DNA from: Flavipsychrobacter sp.
GTDB lineage: Bacteria > Bacteroidota > Bacteroidia > Chitinophagales > Chitinophagaceae
Assembly: GCA_021155965.1 (NCBI GenBank)
Contig: JAJNBJ010000004.1
Span: 1 to 64,000, forward strand
Direction of reading: 5' to 3'
Length of the DNA stretch: 64,000 nucleotides
Of the stretch, positions 34,949-44,287 are shown piece by piece (position 1 is the stretch's first letter; every line of letters begins with the position of its first letter). The position numbers and the translations under genes were made by a program. The notes under the pieces were generated by a model. It made no database searches, was not told where the DNA came from, and saw nothing but the letters and a program-made list of their open reading frames with translations.

Positions 34949-36505
34949 ATGAGTACACAAGGCGAAATACTATGGGTAGATGATGAAATTGATTCACTGA
35001 AATCGCAGATCATGTTCCTGAGTAACAAAGGTTACCAGGTAACACCCCTATCCAACGGGTACGACGCATTGGAAATGCTTAAGGAGGATAAGATAGTGGA
35101 TGTGGTGCTGCTGGACGAGAGTATGCCTGGCCTTACCGGGTTGGAAACGCTGACCAAAATAAAGGAGCTGCGCCCGCAATTACCAGTGGTGATGATCACC
35201 AAGAACGAGGCGGAGAATATAATGGAAGATGCCCTGGGCTCGCAGATAACAGACTATTTGATAAAACCTGTGAACCCCAACCAGGTGCTGCTTTCACTGA
35301 AGAAGATAATGGACGGCAAACGACTGGTGAGTGAAAAGACGACCGTTGCCTACCAGCAGGATTTCCGGAACCTGTTCATGGCGCTGAGCAATAACCCTGA
35401 CCACGAAGAGTGGAAGGAACTGTACAAGAAACTGGTGTACTGGGAGCTGGAGATAGACAAGAGCGACAGCGATGAAATGATGGAGGTCCTGCAATCGCAG
35501 AAGACAGAGGCCAATACCGATTTCTTTAAATACATATCGAAGAACTACGCCAACTGGATAAAGGATGGGAAAGGCCCGCTGCTATCGCACAAGCTTTTTG
35601 AGAAAAAAATTGCACCACACCTTGTACCGGGAAAACCAACCGTGCTGGTGGTGATAGATAACTTACGGCTTGACCACTGGAAGGCGATACAACCTACACT
35701 TAGTGAATCGTTCAGGGTGGTGGAGGATGATACTTATTACAGCATACTGCCTACCGCAACACAGTATTGCCGCAATGCCATATTTGCAGGCATGATGCCG
35801 ATAGAGATAGAACAGCATTTTCCGCTGGAGTGGAAGAATGATGATGAGGAAGGTGGTAAGAACCTGTATGAGGAGCGTTTCCTGGTGAACCAGTTGAAGC
35901 ACCTGAAACTGGACAAGCTGAAATACCAATACATAAAGATCACCAACAATGATGATGCGAAGACGATGGAGGACAACATCCATAACTGCCTCTCGAACGA
36001 CCTGACGGTGATCGTGTACAACTTTGTGGATATGCTGTCGCACGCGCGCACAGAGATGGAGGTGCTGAAAGAACTGGCGGGCGATGAAATATCTTACCGC
36101 TCATTGGTGGTGAGCTGGTTTGAGCATTCGCCACTGCACCGGGCACTGAAGAAAATAGCAGATAAAGGCATACAGGTGCTGCTGACCACAGACCACGGCA
36201 GCGTACGCGTGAAAACGCCGAGCAAGTGCGTGGGCGATCGTGCCACAACTACCAACTTACGTTACAAACATGGCCGCAACCTGCAGTATGAGCAAAAGGA
36301 TGTACTCGACTTCCGCGATCCGAAATTTGCGGGGCTGCCAAGGCCGAACGTGAGCTCAACATTCATCTTTGCCAAGGGAGATATCTTTCTGTGTTACCCC
36401 AATAACTACAACCACTTTGTGAACTACTACAAGAATACCTTCCAGCATGGGGGGATATCATTGGAGGAAATGATAGTGCCGATTGTGAGATTGGAGAGTA
36501 AGTAG
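34949..36505 (+). CDS. porX: PorX-type response regulator with PglZ phosphatase-like domain
   Basis: A 518-residue cytoplasmic protein. Residues 1-125 form a receiver domain with acidic pocket Asp11/Asp12 and phospho-acceptor Asp56 (VVLLDESMPG), Thr in VVMITK and Lys in YLIKP. After a helical linker (about 130-215), residues 220-518 are a PglZ/alkaline-phosphatase-superfamily domain: VLVVIDNLRLDHW, the nucleophile region ILPTATQYCRN (Thr269-Thr271), VDMLSHAR, LLTTDHGSV and the C-terminal NTFQHGGISLEEM metal-site His. This is the PorX architecture; PorX controls T9SS gene expression together with PorY and an ECF sigma factor. The sensor kinase is not in the window, but several T9SS cargo genes are. 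Confidence 0.93.
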   Translation: MSTQGEILWVDDEIDSLKSQIMFLSNKGYQVTPLSNGYDALEMLKEDKIVDVVLLDESMPGLTGLETLTKIKELRPQLPVVMITKNEAENIMEDALGSQITDYLIKPVNPNQVLLSLKKIMDGKRLVSEKTTVAYQQDFRNLFMALSNNPDHEEWKELYKKLVYWELEIDKSDSDEMMEVLQSQKTEANTDFFKYISKNYANWIKDGKGPLLSHKLFEKKIAPHLVPGKPTVLVVIDNLRLDHWKAIQPTLSESFRVVEDDTYYSILPTATQYCRNAIFAGMMPIEIEQHFPLEWKNDDEEGGKNLYEERFLVNQLKHLKLDKLKYQYIKITNNDDAKTMEDNIHNCLSNDLTVIVYNFVDMLSHARTEMEVLKELAGDEISYRSLVVSWFEHSPLHRALKKIADKGIQVLLTTDHGSVRVKTPSKCVGDRATTTNLRYKHGRNLQYEQKDVLDFRDPKFAGLPRPNVSSTFIFAKGDIFLCYPNNYNHFVNYYKNTFQHGGISLEEMIVPIVRLESK

Positions 36506-36575
36506 TTTCCTAATTGCTCAATGGCTTAATGGCTCAATGAAATGTGGGAATGTGATTATTAAAAGAAAATTGAAA

Positions 36576-36604
36576 ATGGCTCGTGGGAACACGGGCTATT
36601 TTTA
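36576..36604 (+). terminator. Terminator after porX
   Basis: A ten-base stem with G-U pairs and GGAA loop (36576-36585 with 36590-36599) followed by TTTTTATT. Confidence 0.7.
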
Positions 36605-36610
36605 TTAAGG

Positions 36611-37072
36611 CTATCTTACTTTTTTTGCGTCGAATGTTTCTTTGGCATAATAATATCCCATAACGCCGCTTCCATATTCTTCCTTATATGCGTAATATAT
36701 ACTGTCTTTTTCGTATAGGAATTTTAAGTCTCTTATAACAGGAGCATACTTTTGTACCCAGTGATTAGAGTCGTTATATTGGAAGATCCAGCCATGCTTG
36801 GTAAAGCTATATTTTGAGGTGGTATAAATAAAAAATGAGTCAACGGACAGTCGTACAATAATAAAAGTATCGGCATCGGTAGTTGTGTCAATCAGAAGGT
36901 CCCAACTCGCATGACCACCGCTGTGACGCTCATAATACTTATGTTTCCCCACATAAGTACCCGCAATATTATCTAGATTGTCAACAACTGGTCGTTGTTC
37001 AGATTTTTTACAGCCGTTTGTCATTACCATTGCCAAAAGCAACGTAGACAGTATTTTCTGGGGTGCGCGCAT
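36611..37072 (-). CDS. Lipoprotein of unknown function
   Basis: A 153-residue lipoprotein (signal ends MTNGC, Cys21). The mature part contains NIAGTYVGKHKYYERH and later aromatic-rich strands (YSFTKHGWIFQYNDSNHW), reminiscent of small lipocalin-like lipoproteins, but no family can be named. It converges with porX and is preceded on the same strand by a frameshifted small gene. Confidence 0.65.
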   Translation of the reverse strand: MRAPQKILSTLLLAMVMTNGCKKSEQRPVVDNLDNIAGTYVGKHKYYERHSGGHASWDLLIDTTTDADTFIIVRLSVDSFFIYTTSKYSFTKHGWIFQYNDSNHWVQKYAPVIRDLKFLYEKDSIYYAYKEEYGSGVMGYYYAKETFDAKKVR

Positions 37073-37168
37073 AGAGGCTTACTCAAATTTAATAAAAGCA
37101 GCAATATATATGCCAAACATTGTGTGGCTGTGCTTGCTATTTATTTTTTTCTCCGGTAAGTCTACCCC

Positions 37169-37581
37169 TCATTCATTTCGTAGCATGGAGTCGGTTAATA
37201 TTATGGCACCTCCGCATCGGCCTCCAATAAGGCTGAAATTGAAAATTTTGCTGTTTTTATTAAGAGAGAAGAAGGTCAGCGACGTTCTTTCAGGTTCGGT
37301 TGTGGTGCTTAGAAAAGTTGTGACGAAGGTTATGTGCCCTTCATATAACGACTCAAATTTGTATGAGCTTATCTTTCCCCAAGTCTTGTGCCATTCGTCC
37401 ATATCCCATTTGCCATTTTTATAGAATTCTGTATCACTGATAAAAACTTGCGCATTTTATCGAATTGTTTTTCGTTGTAGCATTTCACAATGCGATCCAT
37501 CATACGTTCGTAATCTGCTCTCGATTGAGCAAAAGAGTGTGTTGAAGAAAAAAGGAGCAGGGTGAGAAGAAGGTTTTTCAT
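37169..37581 (-). pseudogene. Small secreted protein gene interrupted by a frameshift
   Basis: The first part (37581 to about 37447) encodes a signal peptide (ending THSFAQ) and a helix SRADYERMMDRIVKCYN; the second, in another frame, encodes DTEFYKNGKWDMDEWHK, KISSYKFESLYEG and a FFSLNKNSKIFNFSL end. Joining them at an A5 run (37442-37446, T5 on the coding strand) by adding one base gives a continuous protein of about 137 residues resembling small DUF3887-like domains. One base seems lost in the homopolymer; a sequencing or assembly error is as likely as a true mutation. Confidence 0.65.
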
Positions 37582-37595
37582 AAGGTAGTGTTCTA

Positions 37596-37603
37596 TAAAT
37601 ATA
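37596..37603 (-). promoter_or_regulatory. Possible -7 box of the frameshifted gene
   Basis: TATATTTA, one mismatch to consensus, 14 bases upstream of the ATG. Confidence 0.3.
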
Positions 37604-37660
37604 ACGCGAAAATTGTAAGGTTAGTACAAAAGCAGTAATATAGCCTTGTAAATCAGATAC

Positions 37661-38635
37661 ATGCTTTTTGAAGGAAAATTTGGCGGGGATGGTTTTGAGA
37701 ACCGCGTTACACAGTTGTATGGAATAAAGTATCCAATTATACAGGCAGGCATGATATGGGCATCGGGCTGGCGGCTGGCAAGTGCGGTGAGTAACGCCGG
37801 CGGTCTGGGCATTATAGGTGCAGGCAGTATGTATCCCGACGTGCTGCTGGAACATATACAAAAGTGCAAGCAGGCAACAGACAAGCCATTTGCAGTAAAT
37901 GTGCCTTTGCTATACCCGGATATAGATAAGCACATGAAGCACATCATTGATGAAAAAGTGCTGATCGTATTTACTTCTGCAGGTAATCCCAAAACCTGGA
38001 CTGCTACTTTAAAAGAAGCGGGTATTATCGTAACTCATGTGGTATCCAGCGCGAAGTTTGCTAAGAAGTGCGAGGACGTGGGTTGCGATGCTGTGGTGGC
38101 TGAAGGGTTTGAAGCAGGCGGGCACAACGGACGTGAAGAAACAACAACCCTTTGCCTGATACCGGCAGTGCGGGATGCCATAAAAATACCTTTGATAGCA
38201 GCCGGGGGCATAGCCACCGGCAGGGCGATGTATGCAATGATGGCGCTGGGGGCTGAGGGTGTGCAGATGGGCAGCCGTTTCGTATGCAGCCCCGAGGCAT
38301 CGAGCCATATGGCATTTAAAGAGGCTGTGGTAAATGCCAATGAGGGCGATACTGTGGTCACATTAAAACATTTAACACCTGTAAGGATCATTAAAAACCA
38401 CTTCTACCAGCAGGTGCAGGAGGCCGAAAATGCAGGCGCTTCGAAAGAGCAACTGGAGCAAATACTGGGCCGTGCCCGGGCCAAAAAGGGCATGTTTGAG
38501 GGAGATATGGCCGAGGGCGAACTGGAAATAGGCCAGGTGAGCAGTATCATTAAAGAAATAAAGCCTGCCGGCGATATTGTGCGCGAAGTATGGGAGGAAT
38601 TCAGATCAACAGCCGCATCTCCATTTATATTTTAA
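37661..38635 (+). CDS. Nitronate monooxygenase-like FMN enzyme
   Basis: A 324-residue TIM-barrel flavoenzyme of the 2-nitropropane dioxygenase/FabK superfamily. Seen: PIIQAGMIWASGWRLASAVSNAGGLG at the N-terminus, the catalytic-region EGFEAGGHNG (about residue 146) and the FMN phosphate loops IAAGGIATG and GAEGVQMGSRF. It oxidises nitronates or acts as an enoyl reductase-like enzyme; the nitronate activity is the usual annotation. The C-terminal part is helical. Single gene, no linked pathway. Confidence 0.85.
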   Translation: MLFEGKFGGDGFENRVTQLYGIKYPIIQAGMIWASGWRLASAVSNAGGLGIIGAGSMYPDVLLEHIQKCKQATDKPFAVNVPLLYPDIDKHMKHIIDEKVLIVFTSAGNPKTWTATLKEAGIIVTHVVSSAKFAKKCEDVGCDAVVAEGFEAGGHNGREETTTLCLIPAVRDAIKIPLIAAGGIATGRAMYAMMALGAEGVQMGSRFVCSPEASSHMAFKEAVVNANEGDTVVTLKHLTPVRIIKNHFYQQVQEAENAGASKEQLEQILGRARAKKGMFEGDMAEGELEIGQVSSIIKEIKPAGDIVREVWEEFRSTAASPFIF

Positions 38636-38778
38636 TATATCTGTAACCGCTGCCAACCTTAGGGCATTATTATTATGTCTGAATTAATAAGGAAAGTTTA
38701 AGTATTGATATTTGCCATATCTTAATTTGTTTTAAGGTTAGCAAATATTATATAACAACTTCCTTTGGCGAACTTTTA

Positions 38779-38805
38779 TATATTTGTATTGTATTTCTAT
38801 ATTTG
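38779..38805 (+). promoter_or_regulatory. Two consecutive -7 boxes ahead of the type B adhesin
   Basis: TATATTTG occurs twice, at 38779-38786 and 38798-38805, 19 bases apart; the nearer one is 15 bases before the ATG. Confidence 0.5.
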
Positions 38806-38820
38806 ACTGAGAAAGTGTTT

Positions 38821-41800
38821 ATGAAAAGAGTTTTATGCTTGCTTGCGCTCATCATTGTTTCAATAAACGGGTTTGCGCAAACACCTGCCCCTATTGTTGG
38901 TAGCTCATTGGTATGTATGGGTTCTCCTACTGTACTGACTAACCCTACTACCGGTGGTATATGGAGCAGCAGTAACCCTTCTGTGGCCACTGTTGGCGCC
39001 ACCAGCGGGGCCGTAAACGGAGTGGCCCTGGGATCTGTAATTATTACTTATGCAATCTCTACTGGTTTTGTAACCAAATTAATGACTGTAAAGAACCCGC
39101 CAACCATAAGCCCTGCCTCTGTTTTCACCTGTGTGAACAGCAGCACCCAGATGGAAGGTTTCCCAGCTGGCGGTTCGTGGGGTACAGCAAGCCCTTCTAT
39201 TGCTACAATAAATTTCTTGGGGGTTGTAACGGGTATGTCGGCCGGAGTAACCACTATTACCTATACTGAAGCAGGTGGTTGTGCAGGCACTGCGCCTATC
39301 ACCGTGAACCCAATTCCATTGCCTATCACAGGTACTAACTATGTATATCAAGGCCTCACAACATCGCTTGCTGACCTTACTCCCGGAGGCACCTGGAGCA
39401 GCAGCAATACTTCGCTGGCAACAGTGGGCGCGGGTACAGGAATTGTGACTGGTGTATCGGCAGGGCTGGTACTTATTTCTTATACGCTGCCTACTACCTG
39501 TGCTGCATTTATGAGAGTGGAGGTAAACCCGCTGCCTGCCACTGCAAACCTGTATGCATGGTACCCATTTTGCGGCGATACTACTGATAAAAGCGGCAAC
39601 GGAAGGGACCTCATCAATCATGGTATAACCACTACGCCCGCAACACTTACTACCGACAGGTTCGGGAATGCGAACAACGCATACCTGTTCAATGGTTCTA
39701 CCAGCATGATGAACTATACAACGTTTTTCCCTAATGCAGGTACGCCCCCCGATTTTACTTATTCCTGCTGGATCAACATACCGGTGAACCAGTCGTCTAT
39801 AATCTGGTATAATGGTATCCCGGGCGTTAATGGTTTTGGCATGGTGGTGAACAGTGGCACGCTGGGTGTGCCCGGAGACCAGGTGGGCATAGTATTTGGG
39901 GCAAGCCCGGTTGTGAATGCCAGCCAGGCTGTGACGCTGGGTGTATGGCACAACCTGGTGCTGGTGAAAAACGGTGGTGTTTACAATTTTTATATAGATA
40001 ATGCGCCGGGTGTATTTTTTCTTGAGACCACCGCCCCGGTATTCGGCGGTGCATCCAGTGTTTTTGCAATGGGCATGAATTACCCTTCGTCGCTTGGTGC
40101 CGGGCCACTCACTGATGCATTTAACGGTGCTATAGACGATTTTGCTTACATCACCAGGCAGTTGAGTAATGCGGAGCGGTTATCGATATTCAATTTCAAT
40201 CCTGACGCCAGCAGTTTTACCCTTGGTAACGACACGACGATATGTTCTGACCGCGCACAGCTTATCCCTGACCCCCAAACGGTTGGGGCACGTTACGAAT
40301 GGAGCCGCTATAACGGTCTTGGGTATACAGTGCTTGATACTGTGGATACCACATTGATCGTGTACCCTGTGTCCGGGTCGTTCGGTAACGAATATGTACT
40401 TAAAGTATCGAAGCCATATGGCTGCGTTGTATCTGATACGATCGTTGTGTACAAAGCGCCGATACCTGTGAACCTGGGCCCTGACCAGCATATTTGTGTA
40501 GGGGACACGGTTACACTCAGTAACTTTTTCCCAAGCGCTCATTTCCTCTGGAGTACAGGAGATACTGCACACTCGATAGAAGTAACTACAACCGGAACTT
40601 ACTATGTCACGGTGGATAGTGCGTATTTAGGGAGCGTATGTGTGGGACGTGATACGATAAAAGTAAATTTCCACCCGGTACCTATCATCGGCCTGCCTGA
40701 GGATGTGAAGCACTGTTCGGGAGAGCCGGATACCCTGCGCGCACATAAAGATCCCATTTACACTTATTTCTGGAGTACCGGCGTAACTGCGGATTCACTG
40801 GTTGTTACTGCATCCGGTTCTTATTGGGTGCGTGTCAGTGATTCGGGCTGTATAAGGTATGATACCACCAATGTGCTGATCGTGTTCGATACTGTAACAT
40901 TCAACTTCAGAGACACCGCCCTTTGCCGGGGAGAACCCCTTCCCACAGCAGGCTGGGTTACCTTTAACCCGATAGTAACGTACCATTGGACGCCAACGGC
41001 GGGCATTGCTTTGCCGAACACGCCTAACCCGGTTATTATTGCAGATACACCTGCCGTGTATGTATTGACAGTACGTTATCCCGGATGCCCTGACCTTTTA
41101 GATTCATTCCACCTGGATATACAGCCCAATCCGAGTGTGTTCATTGGCGGCAACAGGCATGTGTGTGAGGGGGATACTATACATGTGCATGCCCTGATAG
41201 ACCCCGGGTGGTATAGTAAGTATATATATAGCTGGACACCGTCCACAGGCCTTGATTGCACTACCTGCTCATCAATAGTGCTTACAGGCACTGATACGTT
41301 TACTCTCTACCTTACAGTAACAACACCTGCCTGGGATGCCACAAAAGCACCAGGTTACTGTATGTCGAGAGATTCTGCTACTATTTTCTCACACCCGAGA
41401 CATTTTGATACCCTGGCGCCCAGACATGAATTGTGCCCCGGGGATTCGGTGCAGCTGTTTCCGTATGATACTACGCTTGCTGGTGTAATACATGCCGGTT
41501 ATGACTGGAGCCCCGGCAGGTACCTTGATGATTCAACATCGGCAATGCCATGGGTACACCCGATAAATTCGATCAGTTACCTCCTTATTTCCACGAGCAA
41601 CTGGGGATGCCGGGATACTAATTCCGTTGATATATATGTGCATGCTGCGGCAACCATTGAGATGGAGGATTCGGTCATTATATATCCCGGTGAGTCGCAT
41701 CACATACAACCGCAGACAAACTGTACGCACTTTGCATGGTACCCTCCTTTGGGGCTGAGTAATGTGCATGTATCCGACCCTGTTGCAAGGCCCGATGTGA

Positions 41801-42150
41801 ACACGGTATATATTGTAAATGCCCTGACGGAGTTTGGTTGCGCTGTAACTGATTCGTTCAAGGTACGCATAGATCCTAATTCACTGCTGGCAATGCCTAA
41901 TGCGTTTGCACCAAATTCGTTCAATAATAAATTTATGCCGGTGAAGCGCGGTATTGTGGAGCTGCACTACTTCCGCGTATTTGACCGCTGGGGTGTGCTG
42001 ATGTTCGAAACAAATAATATTAATGATGGCTGGGATGGCACTTATAAAGGAAAGATGCAGCCATTTGGCGTATATGTGTATGAACTGGAGGCCATCACTA
42101 ACACAGGTAAGTTCATTAACAGGCGTGGCAATGTGACGCTGATCAAGTAG
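38821..42150 (+). CDS. Large T9SS type B surface protein with Ig-like and LamG-like domains
   Basis: A 1,109-residue exported protein (signal ends NGFAQ). Three BIG2-like Ig repeats fill residues about 20-230 (each with a GG.WSSSN.S.ATVG phrase). Residues about 240-460 form a concanavalin/LamG-type jelly-roll (WYPFCGDTTDKSGNGRDL, YLFNGSTSMMNYT). Then several ~80-residue units follow with the pattern D.C.GD...LS......YLWSTG and TGTYYVTV. The final ~90 residues are a gliding-motility-associated, T9SS type B sorting domain (MPNAFAPNS, FRVFDRWGVLMFET, WDGTYKGK..PFGVYVYEL, NRRGNVTLIK). A surface adhesin or matrix-binding protein is likely. Confidence 0.88.
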   Translation: MKRVLCLLALIIVSINGFAQTPAPIVGSSLVCMGSPTVLTNPTTGGIWSSSNPSVATVGATSGAVNGVALGSVIITYAISTGFVTKLMTVKNPPTISPASVFTCVNSSTQMEGFPAGGSWGTASPSIATINFLGVVTGMSAGVTTITYTEAGGCAGTAPITVNPIPLPITGTNYVYQGLTTSLADLTPGGTWSSSNTSLATVGAGTGIVTGVSAGLVLISYTLPTTCAAFMRVEVNPLPATANLYAWYPFCGDTTDKSGNGRDLINHGITTTPATLTTDRFGNANNAYLFNGSTSMMNYTTFFPNAGTPPDFTYSCWINIPVNQSSIIWYNGIPGVNGFGMVVNSGTLGVPGDQVGIVFGASPVVNASQAVTLGVWHNLVLVKNGGVYNFYIDNAPGVFFLETTAPVFGGASSVFAMGMNYPSSLGAGPLTDAFNGAIDDFAYITRQLSNAERLSIFNFNPDASSFTLGNDTTICSDRAQLIPDPQTVGARYEWSRYNGLGYTVLDTVDTTLIVYPVSGSFGNEYVLKVSKPYGCVVSDTIVVYKAPIPVNLGPDQHICVGDTVTLSNFFPSAHFLWSTGDTAHSIEVTTTGTYYVTVDSAYLGSVCVGRDTIKVNFHPVPIIGLPEDVKHCSGEPDTLRAHKDPIYTYFWSTGVTADSLVVTASGSYWVRVSDSGCIRYDTTNVLIVFDTVTFNFRDTALCRGEPLPTAGWVTFNPIVTYHWTPTAGIALPNTPNPVIIADTPAVYVLTVRYPGCPDLLDSFHLDIQPNPSVFIGGNRHVCEGDTIHVHALIDPGWYSKYIYSWTPSTGLDCTTCSSIVLTGTDTFTLYLTVTTPAWDATKAPGYCMSRDSATIFSHPRHFDTLAPRHELCPGDSVQLFPYDTTLAGVIHAGYDWSPGRYLDDSTSAMPWVHPINSISYLLISTSNWGCRDTNSVDIYVHAAATIEMEDSVIIYPGESHHIQPQTNCTHFAWYPPLGLSNVHVSDPVARPDVNTVYIVNALTEFGCAVTDSFKVRIDPNSLLAMPNAFAPNSFNNKFMPVKRGIVELHYFRVFDRWGVLMFETNNINDGWDGTYKGKMQPFGVYVYELEAITNTGKFINRRGNVTLIK

Positions 42151-42197
42151 GTTTGTTTTTGAGCCTTTATAATAAACTTATTGAGATGCAAGCCACA

Positions 42198-42209
42198 GCC
42201 CTTTAGGGC
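42198..42209. repeat. Small palindrome shared with 28511-28522
   Basis: GCCCTTTAGGGC preceded by AGCCACA; the reverse complement of the same core lies in the terminator at 28507-28526. It separates the adhesin stop from an orphan sorting-domain tail. Confidence 0.45.
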
Positions 42210-42221
42210 ATACGTATACCA

Positions 42222-42287
42222 ACAGAAGTAGTGACCAACTCCGGCCGCGTTATCAAAAAACAAGGTAACGTGACGTTGATACGATAA
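42222..42287 (+). pseudogene. Orphan 3' end of a second T9SS type B gene
   Basis: A short open stretch ends TEVVTNSGRVIKKQ then GNVTLIR and a stop. This parallels residue for residue the end of the gene just upstream (EAITNTGKFINRR then GNVTLIK, stop). No start or upstream domain remains; a stop codon lies 18 bases before it. It is best read as the remnant of a deleted tandem paralogue. Confidence 0.6.
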
Positions 42288-42397
42288 TTTCTGCAATGTA
42301 TAATGCGGTAATAATTAAATTATTGTTATCTATAGAACATCAATGTTAAGAAATTATTAAGTCTATATTACCGGTTTTAAAGCCGATAATAAGCGAA

Positions 42398-42405
42398 TAG
42401 CTTTG
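42398..42405 (+). promoter_or_regulatory. -7 box of the DUF47-PiT operon
   Basis: TAGCTTTG, exact TAnnTTTG, 31 bases before the DUF47 start. Confidence 0.55.
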
Positions 42406-42436
42406 CAGCAATTTCATTGTTGTAATTGCTTTTTCT

Positions 42437-43084
42437 ATGTCATTTGGTTCTGTTTTAAAGATATTCCTGCCCAAAGACCGTGTATTTTACGGATTATTTG
42501 AGGAGGTTGCCACCACCCTTGTACAAATGGGTGACTTATTCAAATCTGCTCTGCAGGAAAAGGATCTTTCCAAAAGGGATGAAATGCTCAGGACACTGGA
42601 AGACTTCGAGCATAAGAATGACGAGATAACGCACAGGATATTCATTGAGCTTGGGCGCAATTTTATTACCCCGCTTGACAGGGAAGATATACATTACCTC
42701 ACTACATCGCTGGACGATATTGCGGATTATATGTGGGGTGCTGCCAAGCGTATAGTGAACTACCAGATACATGACGAGTATAATACATTGCCGGCATTTG
42801 CAGAGATCATTTCCAAATCTATAGGTGCGATAAACACAGGAGTTTATTCATTAAGAGATATGAAAGACCTGCGCGCCATTACTGCGGCATGTGTGCTGGT
42901 GAACAGCCTGGAGAATGATGCTGATGACCTGCTGGACCAAACCATGATGAAGTTATTCTCTTCAAACATAACGGCAGTGGAGCTCATTAAACAAAAAGAC
43001 ATTTACCAGATGCTGGAAGTGGTTACTGATAAGTGCGAAGATGTAGCCAATGTTATTGAATCGATCATCATTAAATATTCTTAA
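42437..43084 (+). CDS. DUF47-family PhoU-like phosphate transport regulator
   Basis: A 215-residue all-helical protein of the DUF47 (PhoU-like, YkaA) family. Conserved acidic metal-binding segments are visible: LEDFEHKNDEITHRIF, LDREDIHYLTTSLDDIADYM and the C-terminal DKCEDVANVIESI. Such proteins accompany and modulate PiT transporters in the cytoplasm. The PiT gene follows after 6 bases, so the two are one operon. Confidence 0.92.
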   Translation: MSFGSVLKIFLPKDRVFYGLFEEVATTLVQMGDLFKSALQEKDLSKRDEMLRTLEDFEHKNDEITHRIFIELGRNFITPLDREDIHYLTTSLDDIADYMWGAAKRIVNYQIHDEYNTLPAFAEIISKSIGAINTGVYSLRDMKDLRAITAACVLVNSLENDADDLLDQTMMKLFSSNITAVELIKQKDIYQMLEVVTDKCEDVANVIESIIIKYS

Positions 43085-43090
43085 TCCCAT

Positions 43091-44287
43091 ATGTCGGTTC
43101 TCCTGATCACTATCCTGGTGCTTGCCTTGATATTTGACTACATTAACGGGTTTCATGATGCAGCAAATTCCATTGCAACGGTAGTATCCACAAAAGTACT
43201 GACGCCTTTCCAGGCAGTGATGTGGGCAGCGCTGTTCAACTTTGTTGCCTTTTTCATATTTAAAGATCATGGTATTGCGAACACTATTGCAAAGACAGTA
43301 AAAGTAGATTTTATCACACTGCCGGTTATTATGTCAGGCCTTATTGCAGCTATCTGCTGGAACCTGTTAACATGGTGGCTGGGCATACCCTCGAGTTCCT
43401 CGCATACACTTATAGGTGGCTTTGCAGGCGCTGCGATAGCGCATTCCGGCTTCGGTGCTGTAAATTCCGAACCAATAATCAAGACTGTAAGTTTTATTGT
43501 GCTCGCGCCATTGGTAGGGATGATCATGGCATTTATTATTTCCCTATGGTTCATCTATTCGTTCAGGCGTGGAATAGTGCCTAAGCTGATCTCGTCGGCA
43601 GTCATAGCTGTAGTTATAATTATATTAATGACAGTGATCGATACCAGCCCTAAAATGAATAACCCAATGGAAAGCCACTTCATGAATGTGATCTTTTACA
43701 CTAAAAATTTTAAGTGGTTGTTGCTGGCTACGATCCTTATCTCCATGAGCATATTTACTATGTTCCTGGGATCGCTGAACGCTGCAAGGTCTACTTTATA
43801 CCTTAAACGATTTCAGTTAGTTTCATCTGCTGCATTCAGTGTTGGTCATGGAGGTAATGATGCGCAAAAAGTAATGGGCATTATTATGGCTGCCCTTATA
43901 TGTGCTAAACAAATGCAGCCGGATGATATGATGCCAGCCTGGGTCCCCCTGGCATGTTATTCGGCAATAGCATTAGGCACCATGAGCGGCGGATGGAGGA
44001 TCATCAAAACAATGGGCTCGCGTATTACCAAGGTTACACCTTTTGAAGGAGTAGCTGCAGAAACTGCAGGGGCCATAACGCTGTTCCTTACTGAAAACCT
44101 GAAAATACCGGTGAGCACAACCCACACCATTACAGGATCGATAATAGGTGTAGGTGCTACCAAACGTCTTTCTGCCGTACGCTGGGGTGTAACGATCAAC
44201 CTGTTGTGGGCATGGGTACTGACCATACCAGTGAGTGGATTGCTTGCCGGAGGTGTTTACTTTATTGTTTCGCTGTTTGGTAATTAG
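43091..44287 (+). CDS. PiT-family inorganic phosphate transporter
   Basis: A 398-residue inner-membrane transporter with about ten to eleven helices. Both PiT signature repeats are present: DYINGFHDAANSIATVVSTKVL at the N-terminus (20 residues shown as parts) and VGHGGNDAQKVMG in the middle, plus PSSSSHTLIGG and PVSTTHTITGS. It imports phosphate with protons or sodium. It overlaps the convergent glycosyltransferase gene by 4 bases at the stop codons. Confidence 0.92.
   Translation: MSVLLITILVLALIFDYINGFHDAANSIATVVSTKVLTPFQAVMWAALFNFVAFFIFKDHGIANTIAKTVKVDFITLPVIMSGLIAAICWNLLTWWLGIPSSSSHTLIGGFAGAAIAHSGFGAVNSEPIIKTVSFIVLAPLVGMIMAFIISLWFIYSFRRGIVPKLISSAVIAVVIIILMTVIDTSPKMNNPMESHFMNVIFYTKNFKWLLLATILISMSIFTMFLGSLNAARSTLYLKRFQLVSSAAFSVGHGGNDAQKVMGIIMAALICAKQMQPDDMMPAWVPLACYSAIALGTMSGGWRIIKTMGSRITKVTPFEGVAAETAGAITLFLTENLKIPVSTTHTITGSIIGVGATKRLSAVRWGVTINLLWAWVLTIPVSGLLAGGVYFIVSLFGN

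Noticed and set aside
39079-39951. 290-codon minus-strand frame inside the type B adhesin
   Set aside because: Shadow of a low-complexity coding region; composition rich in Cys, His and Arg and no recognisable domain.
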